A DNA stretch of 64,000 nt from Ornithodoros turicata (lineage: Eukaryota > Arthropoda > Arachnida > Ixodida > Argasidae), in NCBI RefSeq assembly GCF_037126465.1, contig NC_088207.1, forward strand, positions 47,736,143 through 47,800,142, written 5' to 3'. Below are positions 10,425 to 22,349 of this stretch, piece by piece. How positions within the stretch are numbered: position 1 is the stretch's first letter; each line of letters opens with the position of its first letter. Both the position numbers and the translations under genes were made by a program. The notes under the pieces were generated by a model, which made no database searches, had not been told where the DNA came from, and saw nothing but the letters and a program-made list of their open reading frames with translations.

Positions 10425-13230
10425 GAACATTGACCGAAAGGACATACATTCCAAGTCTATGATGATTTTGTACAGCGTTCGATATTGTTAATCTGCATTG
10501 CAAAGCCAAAATAATATTAAGCATAAATAAAAGCAGAATTTGGGCAGCTATAGTGAAACAGTCTATATCTCTGTTGTATGCATTTTTGTCTGTTTCGTCT
10601 CCCTCTGCATGTGTCCCCTGTCTCTGGGTTTTTGCGTTTAGCCACGCACCAGCAATAGTCTGTGCACTTTCGCTTGTGTCAACCTTTATGTGTATCACTT
10701 AAACCGTCGCTCTAAGACGTAAACTTGTAACGACGTAGAGGGAGGAGAGGAGAAGGGACGTTGGAAAATAAAACAAATTGTATCTGAATTTTGGAACAGT
10801 CTGAAATTTTCTGCACGTCGAGCCGGACGTTATACGTTCGAAATTAACTAATTTTATATGCGCACGTAACCTATGTGAACAACTAGTCGAACGGTCAGAT
10901 GTAGTTATATGTCCAAACAAGTAACAACACTTCACTTTACGCCACGCTATATGATGTAACTAAAGCAGTACCAACACGCACTCCATCCCCGCTGTTCTCG
11001 TACTTTATCACGGTAAATTCACGCACATTTCTTCTCCCGACCTAGCAAGGCATATTCTCCCGCCTGCCCATGTAAACGTTTCTCTCTCTCACTCTCCTCC
11101 CCCCCCCCATCTCGCGTGTGTCGCCCCCATTAGCAGATTTTGAGCGTGAATCGATCCCCTTTCTTCTCTCACAAATTAGCATAATTAGTCGCCATATTTG
11201 GCGATGTATTTCGTCATAAAGAATAAGGAGAAGAAAAGAAAAAAGGCGAGCTGGGCGTTGCTCCTCAAGTAGAGGACATTCATTCCATAAAAGTCTAGTG
11301 CAGAGTAAAAGTGCGATTAAGGGACATCAGACGAAGTTGGCGTCATCTATTTTTACAACTATAAATAGTCTTCTCCTTTTCTTTTTCCCTTCTAACTAAT
11401 CAGGTACGTGGAGGTTAATATCAGACACCATAGATTGACGTACTGCAAAAAGAAAGAAAATGTTGATGGGTGTATACCGGGAATGCATAAAGGGATGGAA
11501 GGGTTTTGTAATATCGGCATTATGCATAATGAGAATGGACGTACATATCGCCTTGATGATGTTTCGAATGATACACACTTCTGCACGCGTGCATTTATGC
11601 AACTCGACCGAGAGCTGGATCACAGGCCTTTAATTTTTTTTTTTTTTTTTTTTTTCACACCTCGTTCTTTTGTAACAGCGGTCAGCTCTTTATTCATGTC
11701 AGGGGATCAGACTTAATCAGAATTTCTGACAGTAATGGACGTTTTCAAATTACATGACGGTCCGCATTTCGTACCAGGTCCTGCTTCCTGCTTGAATTTC
11801 ATACTTTGAGATAAAATGGAAGATGTGCGTAGTGCGGGGTTGCCAACACAGGTATACTTGAGTAATAGAGTAGCTGTGCACCGCGTCGTACCTGCCTTTT
11901 TTATTCTTATTATTATTATTGGTTTCATCTACTACGTTTACGCTCACGTGAGCTCTGCTGGCTTCCTTCCGCTTCGGTTCCCAAGTGGCAGGAACAGGAA
12001 CGGAACGGAGCGGAAAAAATCCGGAAGTAATTCCGTTTCCTTTTTCCTGTTCCGCCCATAACCGTAGCGTCTTACATCCCTTCGTGGTACATACTTTGAC
12101 CATTGTTTGCACGTGCCAAAATACAAATACGTAGCTATAATTTCCTTTTTGCTTTTGAGTTGAAGTACATTCGTAAGAACTTCTGACCTGACAAGCGCAC
12201 AAAAAAGAGAGAGAGAGAGAGAAGATAAAAGTTTGTTGCATGATATGATATTTGTGTTATATGTCAACAATTCACATGACAACATGTCAGTAACGTGAAT
12301 TGATAGAAGACAGATGCCGCCAAGACATGTTTAATTTTTCTTTTTCCTCTTTTGCGTTTTCTACACTTTTTGATGATACACCTGGCTACTACCGCTGCGT
12401 TTACTGGCCACCCAATAATTGCTTTTAAATTTTCGTTTTGCCTGCGTGGCAATCCCGAATACAAAATGTACGATGAGGAAAAAAAAAGAAAAGAAAGATA
12501 AGCAGCAGCACGAGAGAATGGAAAATACACTAGAGGCTCTTTTTTTTTTCTTGCTCCAAGGTCACTTCTGGGGAAAAAAAGCAAATCTGTTCTCAACACG
12601 AACTATAAATTTGATAAGTCCTCAAGCCGTAACCGGTTGGAGCTGAATCTTTGCCGGTGGCCGTACCTATTTTATTCTCTCCATACATACACACTCCATA
12701 ACCCGGTATGCCGATGAATTAAACATCCGTCATAGTCTTGTTTTTGCTAATCAAAACGCCTGAAGCGCGCCGCATCCATCGTAAGTTTTCCTACTCAAGC
12801 AAGATCGTGAGAACGTATAAGGTATGTGAAATCGCCTCAAGTATACCAGCGTACACACGCGTTTCGAGACCTTCCCGCTCGTTGCATATAATCTCTACAG
12901 CAGTAAAAATAAACGTACTTTGATATCCAACATACATGAAATGTAGTCAACGCATTAGCCATTGGATTGAGTCTTGGATTGGATTGGATATTCGGCTTGA
13001 AATTATATTTCTCTCGTGGACATTTCTCTCACACTATACAGGGCTCTGCAAGTGTAACAATATTCTATTATATCTAGTATCTATAATTATATCTGTATTA
13101 TATCTGATACATCTAAACGCTTCCTTGCTACACCCTTCCTTAACCGGCTTCAGACGTTCTTTTCTTAGCCATAGTCCATATATCCAATATCTACTATTCA
13201 AAAATATTATATTTATTATCTACTATATGT
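10425..13230. other. Intronic sequence without recognised genes
   Basis: Simple sequence is present at about 11635-11656 (poly-T), 12206-12224 (GA repeat) and 11099-11108 (C run). Reading frames of up to 163 codons overlap on several frames of AT-rich DNA and show no family signature. A pentamer run GGATT at 12961-12992 mirrors the (TCCAA)n tail near 15944-15960 and may mark the 3' end of a minus-strand retroelement. Confidence 0.45.
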
Positions 13231-13307
13231 AGTTAGTTAGTTAATAAATTAGTAAAATAAAGTAAACCTTGGAGCTTTCAGCAACCCACCATGGGTGCTA
13301 CCTGCTC
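13231..13307 (-). mobile_element. Retroelement tail family F, minus-strand copy
   Basis: GTTAGTTAGTTAATAAATTA, then GTAAAATAAAGTAAACCTTGG and CTTTCAGCAACCCACCATGG correspond closely to the reverse complement of 59777-59853. On the minus strand the unit ends in an (ACTA)n tail, which is typical of a retroelement 3' end. No coding part is identifiable. Confidence 0.65.
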
Positions 13308-13331
13308 CATTGCAAGAGCTGTATAGCTATA

Positions 13332-13542
13332 CAGGGTGCTCAAAATTAAGCTTTCCCGAGCGCTACGCAAACACAGCGATGACAGGAAACGGGATGATAA
13401 CTTTACGCTACTTGTGTAAGAAACAGGTGCTGCTAATTATGTAGCACCTGTTTCTTACTCAAGGAAATGAAAAACTAGCGCCAGTTTTCTTTTGTTCGCC
13501 TATTTATAAAGTGCTTGTGAAAGCTTAATTTTGAACACCCTG
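13332..13542. mobile_element. 211-bp TA-flanked MITE (CAGGGTGTTCAAAATTAAGC type)
   Basis: The terminal inverted repeats are 24 bp with one mismatch: CAGGGTGCTCAAAATTAAGC at the left (13332-13355) and the complement of CAGGGTGTTCAAAATTAAGC at the right (13519-13542). Both ends abut TA (13330-13331 and 13543-13544), the target duplication of Tc1/mariner-like transposases. An internal perfect 16-bp inverted repeat (13416-13431 with 13443-13458, containing AAACAGGTGCT) would form a hairpin. There is no coding capacity, so this is a non-autonomous element. Confidence 0.88.
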
Positions 13543-14644
13543 TATGTATATAAATACTCCGGCTGGATATTTCATTCTTTTTTAAGGGTTCCATCACAAA
13601 TTATGTTGTCACACTCGCTCGACACTTCGGTGGCGCTTTGCTAAAACTTCTGAACCTCTACTTAGCACTTAAAGAAACAAAAGAAAAAAAATGAAAGAAA
13701 CCTTCAAAACTGCCGGCATCTACTCCACCATAGTTATGGGTATACCCACAAACAATTTGTCACCTTCCTACGCTGTTTCCCATCCCATCGTGCGAAGATC
13801 ACTGTTTGATTTCCACTTGTTGCGACGATATTTGCCCTCGAGCACTTGAATGTCTACAGCGCCGAAGTGTTCCGTGTGTGTGTTCAACAAACGTTTGCGG
13901 GGAGGTCACGTGCTGCGTTGATGGCGGCTCGCGTTTGATTGATTCTTGGCCTCTGGTTTCGCTCGAGTGGCTTTTTCCACTGCGGCAAATACGAAAGGAT
14001 ACGAGGGTACAGCGACGTAGGAAGACCGAGTGCATTGTAGTTTGAATCTGCGGAGAGAGGCGCTACAAAGGCGTGCGTCAGAGCTGCCAGCACTCATTCA
14101 TAGAGTGGTTTGCGTGCATCCGCTCAGTCACTGCGTGTGAAGAAGCGGTTGTGGGTATATAGCGAAAGAAAGAAATGAACGCGGTCGAAGTAGAACAGAA
14201 AAGAGATTGGTTGAATACTCAAGATGAAGAGGCCGTCATACGGGTCCTGTCGTGTTTCTGCGTTGAACGAAGTTCAATTGGTAGACATGGGTTGTATAGT
14301 CGCATGATGAAAGTGCAGTTAGACTTATTATAGAAAAACAGCGATTATCTTGTGAGGCGGAAGACTGTAGAAGATGGTGATGGCGATGTGATATAGAAGA
14401 GTTTTATTCAAATACGAGCACCTCGCAATCTTCATAACTGATTCCTTTAAATCTCCGGCTCAAGATCTGCAGTATACCTTCAGGTTAATATGTGTGCTAT
14501 TACAAAGTGTAGCACAATGTTCCTTCCGACAGTCTGAGCAAGGTTCTTAGATCATGTCGCGACAAAACAACAGAATATGAGCAGCTCACTCACTCTGCTT
14601 ACAAAATACATCGGACAGCGTTCACAAAATTCGCATTTACATTA

Positions 14645-14676
14645 ATGTAATTCACTGTTACCACAGTGAATTACAT
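14645..14676. repeat. Perfect 14-bp hairpin
   Basis: ATGTAATTCACTGT (14645-14658) is followed after four bases (TACC) by its exact complement (14663-14676). No longer element ends are seen around it. It could be the apex of a small foldback or a structural motif in the pre-mRNA. Confidence 0.8.
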
Positions 14677-15892
14677 GCGCGCAGAGTCCTGTCTCATCCG
14701 TTTGTGTCTGTCCTTACTCATCTCCCCCCATGCCCAGGGAAAATGTTACCGACAAATATTTTCTTATATCACGCAATCCTTGTCGGTTGCCAGGCGACGT
14801 GTAACTGCAAGCCGCAGGATACTGAATCACGAGCTCTCACGCGCGCACAGTATATAGTATAGCTGCCTGCTAAACGAAGTTCCGAAAGGCACGCCGTCAC
14901 CTTCACCCAGACAAGGGGCAGACCTTGACTTTCTTCGAATATGATCGCTTGTGATGCAGGAGGAACAGGCGGAAAGAACAAGAAAGGCGTCCAGAATGTA
15001 GTAATAATAACAACAACAACATGAAAAGCCGCTCACGACTTTAGCACGCTCATCAGAGCGGGTGAGCGGTGCACGACTTTTCCCGAAGGTGGAAGATTGG
15101 AAGGACAACCTTCATTACTGGAGCTCACGTTTCCTTTCGTGGCAGAAACAGCGGCGGAAGTGGCCAAGACGGCCGATCAAATTCCACAACTGACACAAAA
15201 CCTTACTCAGTCTTCTTGCTTCTTTCTGTGCATGGGTCTCTCGTGCTGCCCAGTCGGCGGGTGAACCGAGCAGGCTACTCAAGTTCTGAAAGCTTGAACT
15301 ATAGGACATATAACACCAAAAATAAGGAGCAAACACGAAAGTTTTTGAAGAAATTTAAGGTAATACGAGGGAAAGCAAACCAAAATCAACAACAACAAAA
15401 GTCTGCGCATGAAGATGGCGGCCGGATCGATATGTGAAGGCCTATGATACTGTGCCGGTACCTTTGTCGGTATCTGGTCTGATAGCGGATGTGGCACCGG
15501 GAGCAATGCCTCTGTGCAGTGGTTCGTTCCCCAAGAAGAGGAATAAAAAAAGTTTAAGAAACTAAAGAAAAAAACAAGGATTTGTTGATATGTGTAATCA
15601 ACGACAGATATACGATGATGACCACATGAGGCGAGGTGCATCGGGCGTTCGGCGCTGTGGTAAAATATTTCAGGAGCATAGAAGCGCGGACAAAGCGTTT
15701 TGACGCATGGTGTCAGCACAAACTAGTGCGGTAGACCGGTGCGGTGATCCATAGAAATCTTGCACACACATGAATTACTTTAATAATTTCATAACATTTT
15801 TCACGTGTTCATTCTTCGTGCTGTCATCGCATCATCACTAACCCCACCAACCCGTGGTGGTCTTCAGGCGTACATACCGCTTTAGGGGTACA

Positions 15893-15962
15893 AGTTAGCT
15901 AAGGCAGCTGTCACGGAGTCTCCATGTTATTTCTAACTCGAAGCGAATCCAATCCAATCCAG
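15893..15962 (+). mobile_element. Possible retroelement 3' end with (TCCAA)n tail
   Basis: The segment reads AAGTTAGCTAAGGCAGCTGTC, ACGGAGTCTCCATGTTATTT, CTAACTCGAAGCGAA and then three TCCAA units. A 3' UTR-like text that ends in a short tandem repeat is how the other LINE tails in this window look. No body or target duplication was found, so the call is tentative. Confidence 0.4.
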
Positions 15963-18900
15963 TCAGGTGTGTATTTCGGTTGTGTTTTCTTCATCTAAGT
16001 GTTATGAATGCTGGTCGCTTCTTTTTGGAGTGAAGTGTGCAAGGGGGGAGGGGGTGGAAGAACGTTGCAGGAATTAAATGAAAAGGGTACGTGTTTGTAT
16101 GACCTGGTCGCATAATTACAATTTATAACATTGCACTCCCAAATATTCGTCTTCGAGCAAACCTAAAGATGATAAATGACCAAAGACGACTCACGCATAG
16201 CAGACACACAACTCCGCCAGAGCACCCACGTACAAGAAACTTCTTCTCTTCTGAGTTAAGATATAACAAAGCAAAACTATAACGAGGATGAACCTGACGA
16301 TGCCCTGAAACTTCGCATCGTTCTCATATAAACCCAATGCCTGCGTGTCCCGACACAATGGCCGCGTGTTTAATAACTGTCTTCTGGCCGCCGAAGCCGC
16401 CGCCGCTCCGGAAGCTGAACAAGTCAGCTCTCCTCTCTATCTGTCTTCCTTCAGAGTCCCGACTCCCAGCAAATTAGCCGAGGAAACAACCGTGCAAGAT
16501 AGAAGTTATTGTTCTTAGCACGTTCCGCGAGGTAATACGGCCAAGCTTCCTTCACGATTATATCTTGACTTGCGCCTCTCTATTTTTCTTTTGAAAAGCC
16601 TCGCACTATGCGTCCTTTTCTGAGAGATTTTTTTTATCTAACTACCGAGCAACATTAAAGCGGAAGTTCTCATTAAACCCTCTTTTTTTATCTTTCTCTC
16701 TCTCACTGTCTTTCTAGTTCGAGTTCAGCCAAGCGTTGCGCGGTTGTAACAGATGCTCTAGCCTCGCGTGCGTTCGTTCGGGAGACACACAGATGTGGCG
16801 CCTCTAGCGGCGGGCATCTGGCACACAAAACAACAACAGCGCCGCGAACCAGAGGTGTGAGCGTGAGACGAGTTTCGGATTCAAACAAAGGTTAACTGGG
16901 TTATGACGTCGTTTGTAATTTATCGTCGCGACGTTTCGTAAGGCTGCAATTAAGAAAGAGGTGACAGCTTTGGTCGAGCAGGTTGTGGGAAGTGGTACGA
17001 CCGGCGTCCTTTCAATGCCTTGTTTCCGTCCAGTGGGTTCGAAACGTGTTTTCATTTTCGTCTGCGAAGACGGCTAGAAACGTTCAACAGAGTGCCCTTT
17101 GCATTGGCGCTGTGGTTTCTTTAAAACGAACGCATGTCCCTTAAAAAAAAAAAAAAGAGCAAAAAGGGAGAGACAGAATAGTATGTCCTTTTTGGGGACT
17201 GCACGCATTGCCACGATCGTTAGTCCCTTCCGGGGTTAAAGGCTGGGAAGTTGTATGAAGTTCGGGGACTATATGCAGTGCTTGGGAGTAAATGTCAGGG
17301 TCAGGGACTAAAATCGGGAGTAATTGCAATCTAAATTACTAGAACCTGTAACTGTTTTTCAATTTACTCCTTTCCTAGAGAGCTGGGTGCCCTCGTTAAC
17401 TATATTACACGTGCCTGGCGTGGCTAAAACTACGAATTAAAACATTAATGAAATTAAAATTAAGCTAATTAAAACGTATATCCCTCATTTTTCCTTATGA
17501 TGCATCACTTTTTGTTTAGTTTTTAGTGCATTGAAAGGGCTAGCCCAATTCTCATCCAAGGACTATAAATTTATTTTTAAATTTACTGATCAACTTATCA
17601 TGACTGCTAATTAGTCTAGTATGTGGCGATATTGCAGGATGAAGGCAGGAAACTAGTGCAACAGGAAATGAAAAAAAAAAAAACTTATTTGCAGTCACTT
17701 ATTACGCGAAATGTACTCTTGTTGTAAACATAGGCAGTTTGCCACCCACTACCAATATACGCAGACGCGTATTCTGAGCCCTATGTAGGTATGAACAGAG
17801 TTGGAACAAGGAGCAGTGGGGGAGAGCCACCTGTGCCCCGTTGCACGTGGGATGCATTTCGTCCACTCCACACGCATGCACGTCAGCCGGAGAATATCGC
17901 TCGGGGCAATAAACTTGTAATGTCGCTCCAACTGGGCCTTCCAGTATAAAAACACGGCAATCGTTCAATGTGTTCCGCTGTGCAACCTGACAGTTTGCCA
18001 GGTGTTTCTCTACAGAGTAATGTTACCAGAATGGTTTCAGTAGATAAGAGCCATTGTCACGACGTGTCGAATATTACTTAGTTCTGCAGAGTAATAAGAT
18101 AATTACGGAAAGAGATATGTTGGCAACATAGATAACCCATGATACACACCTGTGTAAGAAGGGTTGCGTCAACCAATGAAAAAGGGCTTTTTTTTTGCGG
18201 TTTTTAAGAGAACTTGCTTTACGGAACTGACGTAATGCTGCAGTGCATTAAAATTAAAGAGGAAACAAAAAGAAACACTTCTATTCAAGTTGACATATCT
18301 TTTATGGCCTATATCTGTCATTAACGTTTCCACATCTGCAAGAGAAGCACGGAACTTTCTGAAAACATTACGCTACAAATGCATTGCTATTTTTGTATAA
18401 GGTGTATCGGACCTGGAACTGTGTACAGTGACGCACTTCGTCAGTCCTTGTATTCGTAGAAATACATTTCTGACTGCAAGTCTACCTGCCGTACCCACCC
18501 TTCAGAGAATACATTTTCTAGTTTGTGCATTCATTTTCCGCGGCGTTTTTTGCCGAAGGCTGTCCCCTGGAATGACCTACAAAGCAAGAGCGGCCGCGGT
18601 GCGGCCGAACAGGCGGGGTGGCAACCGCAGCGAGAGGGGCCGACCTCTGTGTGCCCAACGCGCGAGGTGCCGTTTTCTTTGTCCTGTTTGTTTTTATCCC
18701 AGAGTTACTTCATTTTAGTCTGCCCGTAACTTCCTAGGATCGAGGTCATGCTACCCGCTTTCCCTTGCCATTTTTTTTTCATCTTTCCCCTTCCGACGGC
18801 GCAATGAAGAAAAAAACAAGAAGCCCGGCAAAAGGGGAAAAAAAAAACGCTCTTGACGTGCAGTTGAGGTATGTCCGTGAAGTTGAAGATGGTTATCGAA

Positions 18901-19263
18901 ATCCACCATTCATTCTCCGAGCTCCGTGCAGTGTTCAGGGAAGGATGGAGTTTATCTTTTGAAGCGGGAAAGATTTCTGCGGGAGATACATGTACGAGAG
19001 AGCTGCGACCGGCCATCGGAGACGGGAACCCCGTGGTTAATGGGGCTCGGGGTGTTGGTCATTGATACGCTGTAATTGTTTGCGGCACGTGAGGTGGTAA
19101 ATTGAGATTCGTCCTGCGTCACGAGAAGGTGTGAAGCGTCTCGTATATGTTTCGACGTCACGGAGTCGTTAAGACTGTGGTCGGTTCTCGTGGCCGAGAT
19201 ACTGAAGTCGGCAAGGAAGCTTATTCGCCATCGAGGAACATTCTACGGCTGTGTAGACAACAC

Positions 19264-19488
19264 ACTGTAAAGGTATTTTTATTCGCGATGTATTAATTTT
19301 CGCGAATCGCGCAATCTCTCATTCGCGAAGTTATCGCGAGTATTTAATTTCGCGATTCCGGGGCTCTTTCCTTATTCCGCGGGATAAACGTCAAGCTATA
19401 CGTTCGCGAGTACAATTTTTCGCGTTCTTTTTAGTGATCGCTAAATTCGCGAAAATTAATACATCGCGAATAAAAATATGTTTACAGT
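19264..19488. mobile_element. 225-bp inverted-repeat element rich in TCGCGA/CGCGAA
   Basis: The terminal inverted repeats are 44 bp (19264-19307 and 19445-19488) and differ at two positions. Each begins ACTGTAAA and carries ATTTTTATTCGCGATG and TTAATTTTCGCGAAT. The interior repeats CGCGAA/TTCGCG words several more times. It is non-coding and MITE-like. The superfamily is unassigned because the flanking target duplication is not clear. A TGTA/TG microsatellite follows immediately (19489-19557). Confidence 0.88.
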
Positions 19489-19557
19489 ATATGTATGTAA
19501 TGTATGTATGTATATGTATGTGCGTATGTGCGTGCGAATGTGCGTGTGTGTGCGTGT
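19489..19557. repeat. TGTA/TGTG microsatellite
   Basis: An imperfect alternation of ATGTATGT and GTGCGTGTG directly abuts the inverted-repeat element ending at 19488. Confidence 0.75.
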
Positions 19558-21692
19558 TACTTTACACAAAGAAGTTAAAGGCGCGAACATCTGTTTCACT
19601 TTATCGTGGATGACAGTGCAAACGAAAATGCCGATTTCTAGCCAGTTTTCGTGGTAATGGTCTTCTTTGTAAAATGTAGAACCCAACATCGACACACTTC
19701 GGAATGTTCGAGATAGATGACCGTATCAACGGTGTCGAATTGCCACACCACTTGAATCTTCAATATATATATTTTTTTATTTATCAATCTCTGGGACGGA
19801 AGAGGGGTGTGGGATATGCAAAAGAAGGTTACGCAGAGGGGCTAGTCATAGAAAAAAATTACGACCTGCTACTGTGCATTCATGAATTGTCAGCTGCTAG
19901 CAACCTTTCGGAGATTGCTAACATGCCATGGATAACTGCCATGATATGGCGTGGATAACTTCACAAAAGGATATAAAAATACAGCGATATAGGCAAATGT
20001 CATGTCGCCTAGAATAATAAACATGTGGTGTGAAATGCGAATATTATGTCCAAAATCTAAGGGACTCACTCTGTTTTTTTTTCCTCTCTCTCTCTCTCAC
20101 ACACACTCTCTCCTGTGCCGCAGCCGAATGTAGAAACCGCGTTTTCCCCGCTTATGACGCACGCAGACAGTCGTTAATCCCTTCCACTTGTTTTTATTTG
20201 CTCATGCGCGTAAGTAACGTAACCGATAAATCCAGCTTCTTTTTTTTGCCCGCACAGGGTCAACTTTGTTATCGCATCTCACATTAGGAGCACATCGTTC
20301 ATTGCGGATGAAAAATTAATGGCCGATCCTATCGTGCGCTGCTGCAGCGCCGCTGGGTGGTGTCTTGTAAAAGTCTTGTTCATAAATCCGCGCGGCGTGA
20401 TAATGAAGTTTTGATTCGGGGAAACGCGCCGCGGGGGGAGAGAGAGATGGCCGCAGCATGATGCGTTTCCGCTGTCAGGTTATGTGGGCGATTCGAAAGT
20501 AAACAGTGGATTAATCGAGAAAGCATGCGGAAAAAGGGTGTACGTGTAAAGGTACAAAAATGAGTATCTCATTCAATCCATGTCTTACCAGACCATGTTT
20601 GATGAACGTGGAAGGAAATGCAGATGGTGCATTCGCAGGGGGACTCAGAAGTGCCACGCTGTTGACAAAAGTGGTCTTTGAAGCGCTGCTGGATCCAGGC
20701 GTGAACTCCGTGAGAGGAGAACATTTCAAAGGGCGAGATATTATTATCATGCTGTGCGGCTCTAACCATCATTTGCATCGCTTTAGCCCTCTGGTGTACG
20801 CTCGAAGTATTTGGCGTGCGCCATTCACATTATGAATCAGTCAATCGAATCAATCAATCAGCCATTCTGTCGAGGTCCATTTCGTTCTATTCGAACGTGC
20901 ACTGTAGTTAGTGGTCACGCATGATTTCAGCATTTCGCGTGAAGCAAGTATAATTTCGATCAATGCACTCACTGGTGATGACTTCACTGTTCGCGCGTTA
21001 TTTTTACGTTAAAATTCTTCACCTACATTATTCTTTTTTCCTTCCCTCGCGCGACGTCCATGCAGGCTGTCACTCTTTCCACAGGCAGATCAATTGGAAA
21101 CTTGGTTTTCTGACGACTAGCGCCTTGCATTGTGTTGTTCGAATTTACTGCCGCTACCGGCAAAGAATCAATTGAAGCCCTCGAGCGTTTCCTTTTTCTT
21201 TCTTCCTTTTTTTTTTTTTTTTTTCGCTTTCTCACCCGGAGAAGAGCGTCGAACTAGCGAGAAAATTGCTTTGGCCCGATCTCGCCGAACAAATGCGCGG
21301 CCAGTAGCTGGCAGGAGCAAAGAAGAGAAAAAGGGGCACGATAGAGAAAGAGAAGTCGCGGCAAAAAAGAAGAAGAAATGTGGAAACAATGGCCGAAGAA
21401 ATGGACGAACAGGAGCTATGAGGAACAGAAGCGACATGTGACAGGGATGGAGGTTGGGGGAAATGACATATTAATTAATAAGCCACGGTTTTACGTTGCG
21501 AGGCAGGCGTGATAATGAGTGAGACGACGCCACGGATGATCGTCCTGCGGATTAATTTCGACCAGCTGAGGGCTCGTTAACATTCGTCGAAATATCAGCA
21601 CGCAACACCTTGTATTGAGTCATCAACCTGCTGGTGTCCTAGGCGTGTGTTCAAGCCCGCAACATTGGGATCTGCTGGTGCACATCAACAAC
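19558..21692. other. Intronic sequence without recognised genes
   Basis: Simple tracts occur at 20086-20110 (TC then CA) and 21204-21225 (poly-T). Short AATC-type runs lie near 20838-20862. The 21168-21441 frames on both strands are driven by A/G-rich and C/T-rich composition and are not credible genes. Confidence 0.45.
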
Positions 21693-21783
21693 AACAACAA
21701 CAACTAAATCATGACTATGGCCTGGGGTGATTCACCGCTTGAGAGCAGTACCCTACCCCATTACACGAGAAGCATGAGATGTG
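21693..21783 (-). mobile_element. Retroelement tail family D (91-bp match to 40.6 kb)
   Basis: On the minus strand this ends CCATAGTCATGATTTAGTTG followed by a (TTG)n tail. By eye, all 91 bases match 40596-40686 in the opposite orientation, and 5985-6028 is a diverged copy. The homologous element may extend to about 21895, where sequence similarity to the other copies cannot be followed. It is a retroelement 3' end. The coding part is not identifiable. Confidence 0.75.
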
Positions 21784-21895
21784 ACATCAAGCACATCAAG
21801 CCACCGCACCAAGATGCAGAAAGCCCGCTTGTAATGCCTCATGAACAACGAGAATTAGCCGAGGCAGGCAACAGACATGGACCACACGAACTCAC

Positions 21896-22080
21896 ATTGA
21901 TTGATTGATTGATTGCATTTATAATGCCTCATCTCACTCCTTCGCCACGATGACATAGTCGTAATGTCGTCTGCGTCTGCCTGAGCCAATCGCCTCAGAC
22001 AATTTCAAATATAGGCTTTCTCTGGCTGCCAGTAGCTGCTGATGAGGCTGATGGCGGCTATAGCCAGAAAGAGCCACTGA
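21896..22080. repeat. (TTGA)n run plus small inverted repeat
   Basis: About five GATT units (21896-21916) precede a segment with a near-palindrome: GGCTTTCTCTGGCTGCC near 22015-22031 and GGCGGCTATAGCCAGAAAGAG near 22053-22073. The tetramer run may be the tail of a minus-strand retroelement, as at 38211-38240. Confidence 0.45.
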
Positions 22081-22119
22081 AAGCACGGTCGGGATTGGCA
22101 GACTCTTAATGGCTACTGA

Positions 22120-22336
22120 TTGTGGTGGTGGTGGTGACGGTGAAAGGGCTCGCCGTTGTCGGCCTCACATATGTGGGCAACGTCACAACTGACGTCCTGG
22201 GGGAATGTACATCCTGGACTGACTTCTAAGGGAACTGTGCCGACATATGTCTGAAAGCGTCTGAGGAACACAGGAAAAACCCCAGACAGCACAGCAGTCA
22301 CCAGGATTCGAACCCGGGTACCTCCCAGTCTCGACG
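22120..22336 (-). mobile_element. tRNA-derived SINE with perfect 13-bp target duplication
   Basis: On the minus strand the element carries a pol III B box, GGTTCGAATCC (22304-22314 complement), within GGTACCCGGGTTCGAATCC. A non-tRNA body with GGGGTTTTTCC and CAGACATATGTCGGCACAGT follows, then a (CAC)n tail (22121-22137). The 13-mer TAATGGCTACTGA flanks it exactly at 22107-22119 and 22337-22349. The tRNA A box is not present, so the copy is 5'-truncated just upstream of the B box. The architecture fits tick SINEs of the Ruka kind; that family name is from memory of the type and not from a comparison. Confidence 0.88.
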
Positions 22337-22349
22337 TAATGGCTACTGA

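Larger units (their letters stand above)
13543..19263. other. Intronic sequence without recognised genes
   Basis: Apart from the small features listed separately (hairpin at 14645, retroelement tail at 15893) I see no gene. Overlapping frames at 15069-15719 on both strands are not conserved-looking. Simple tracts occur at 17144-17156 (A run), 17670-17682 (A run) and 18188-18196 (T run). Confidence 0.45.
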
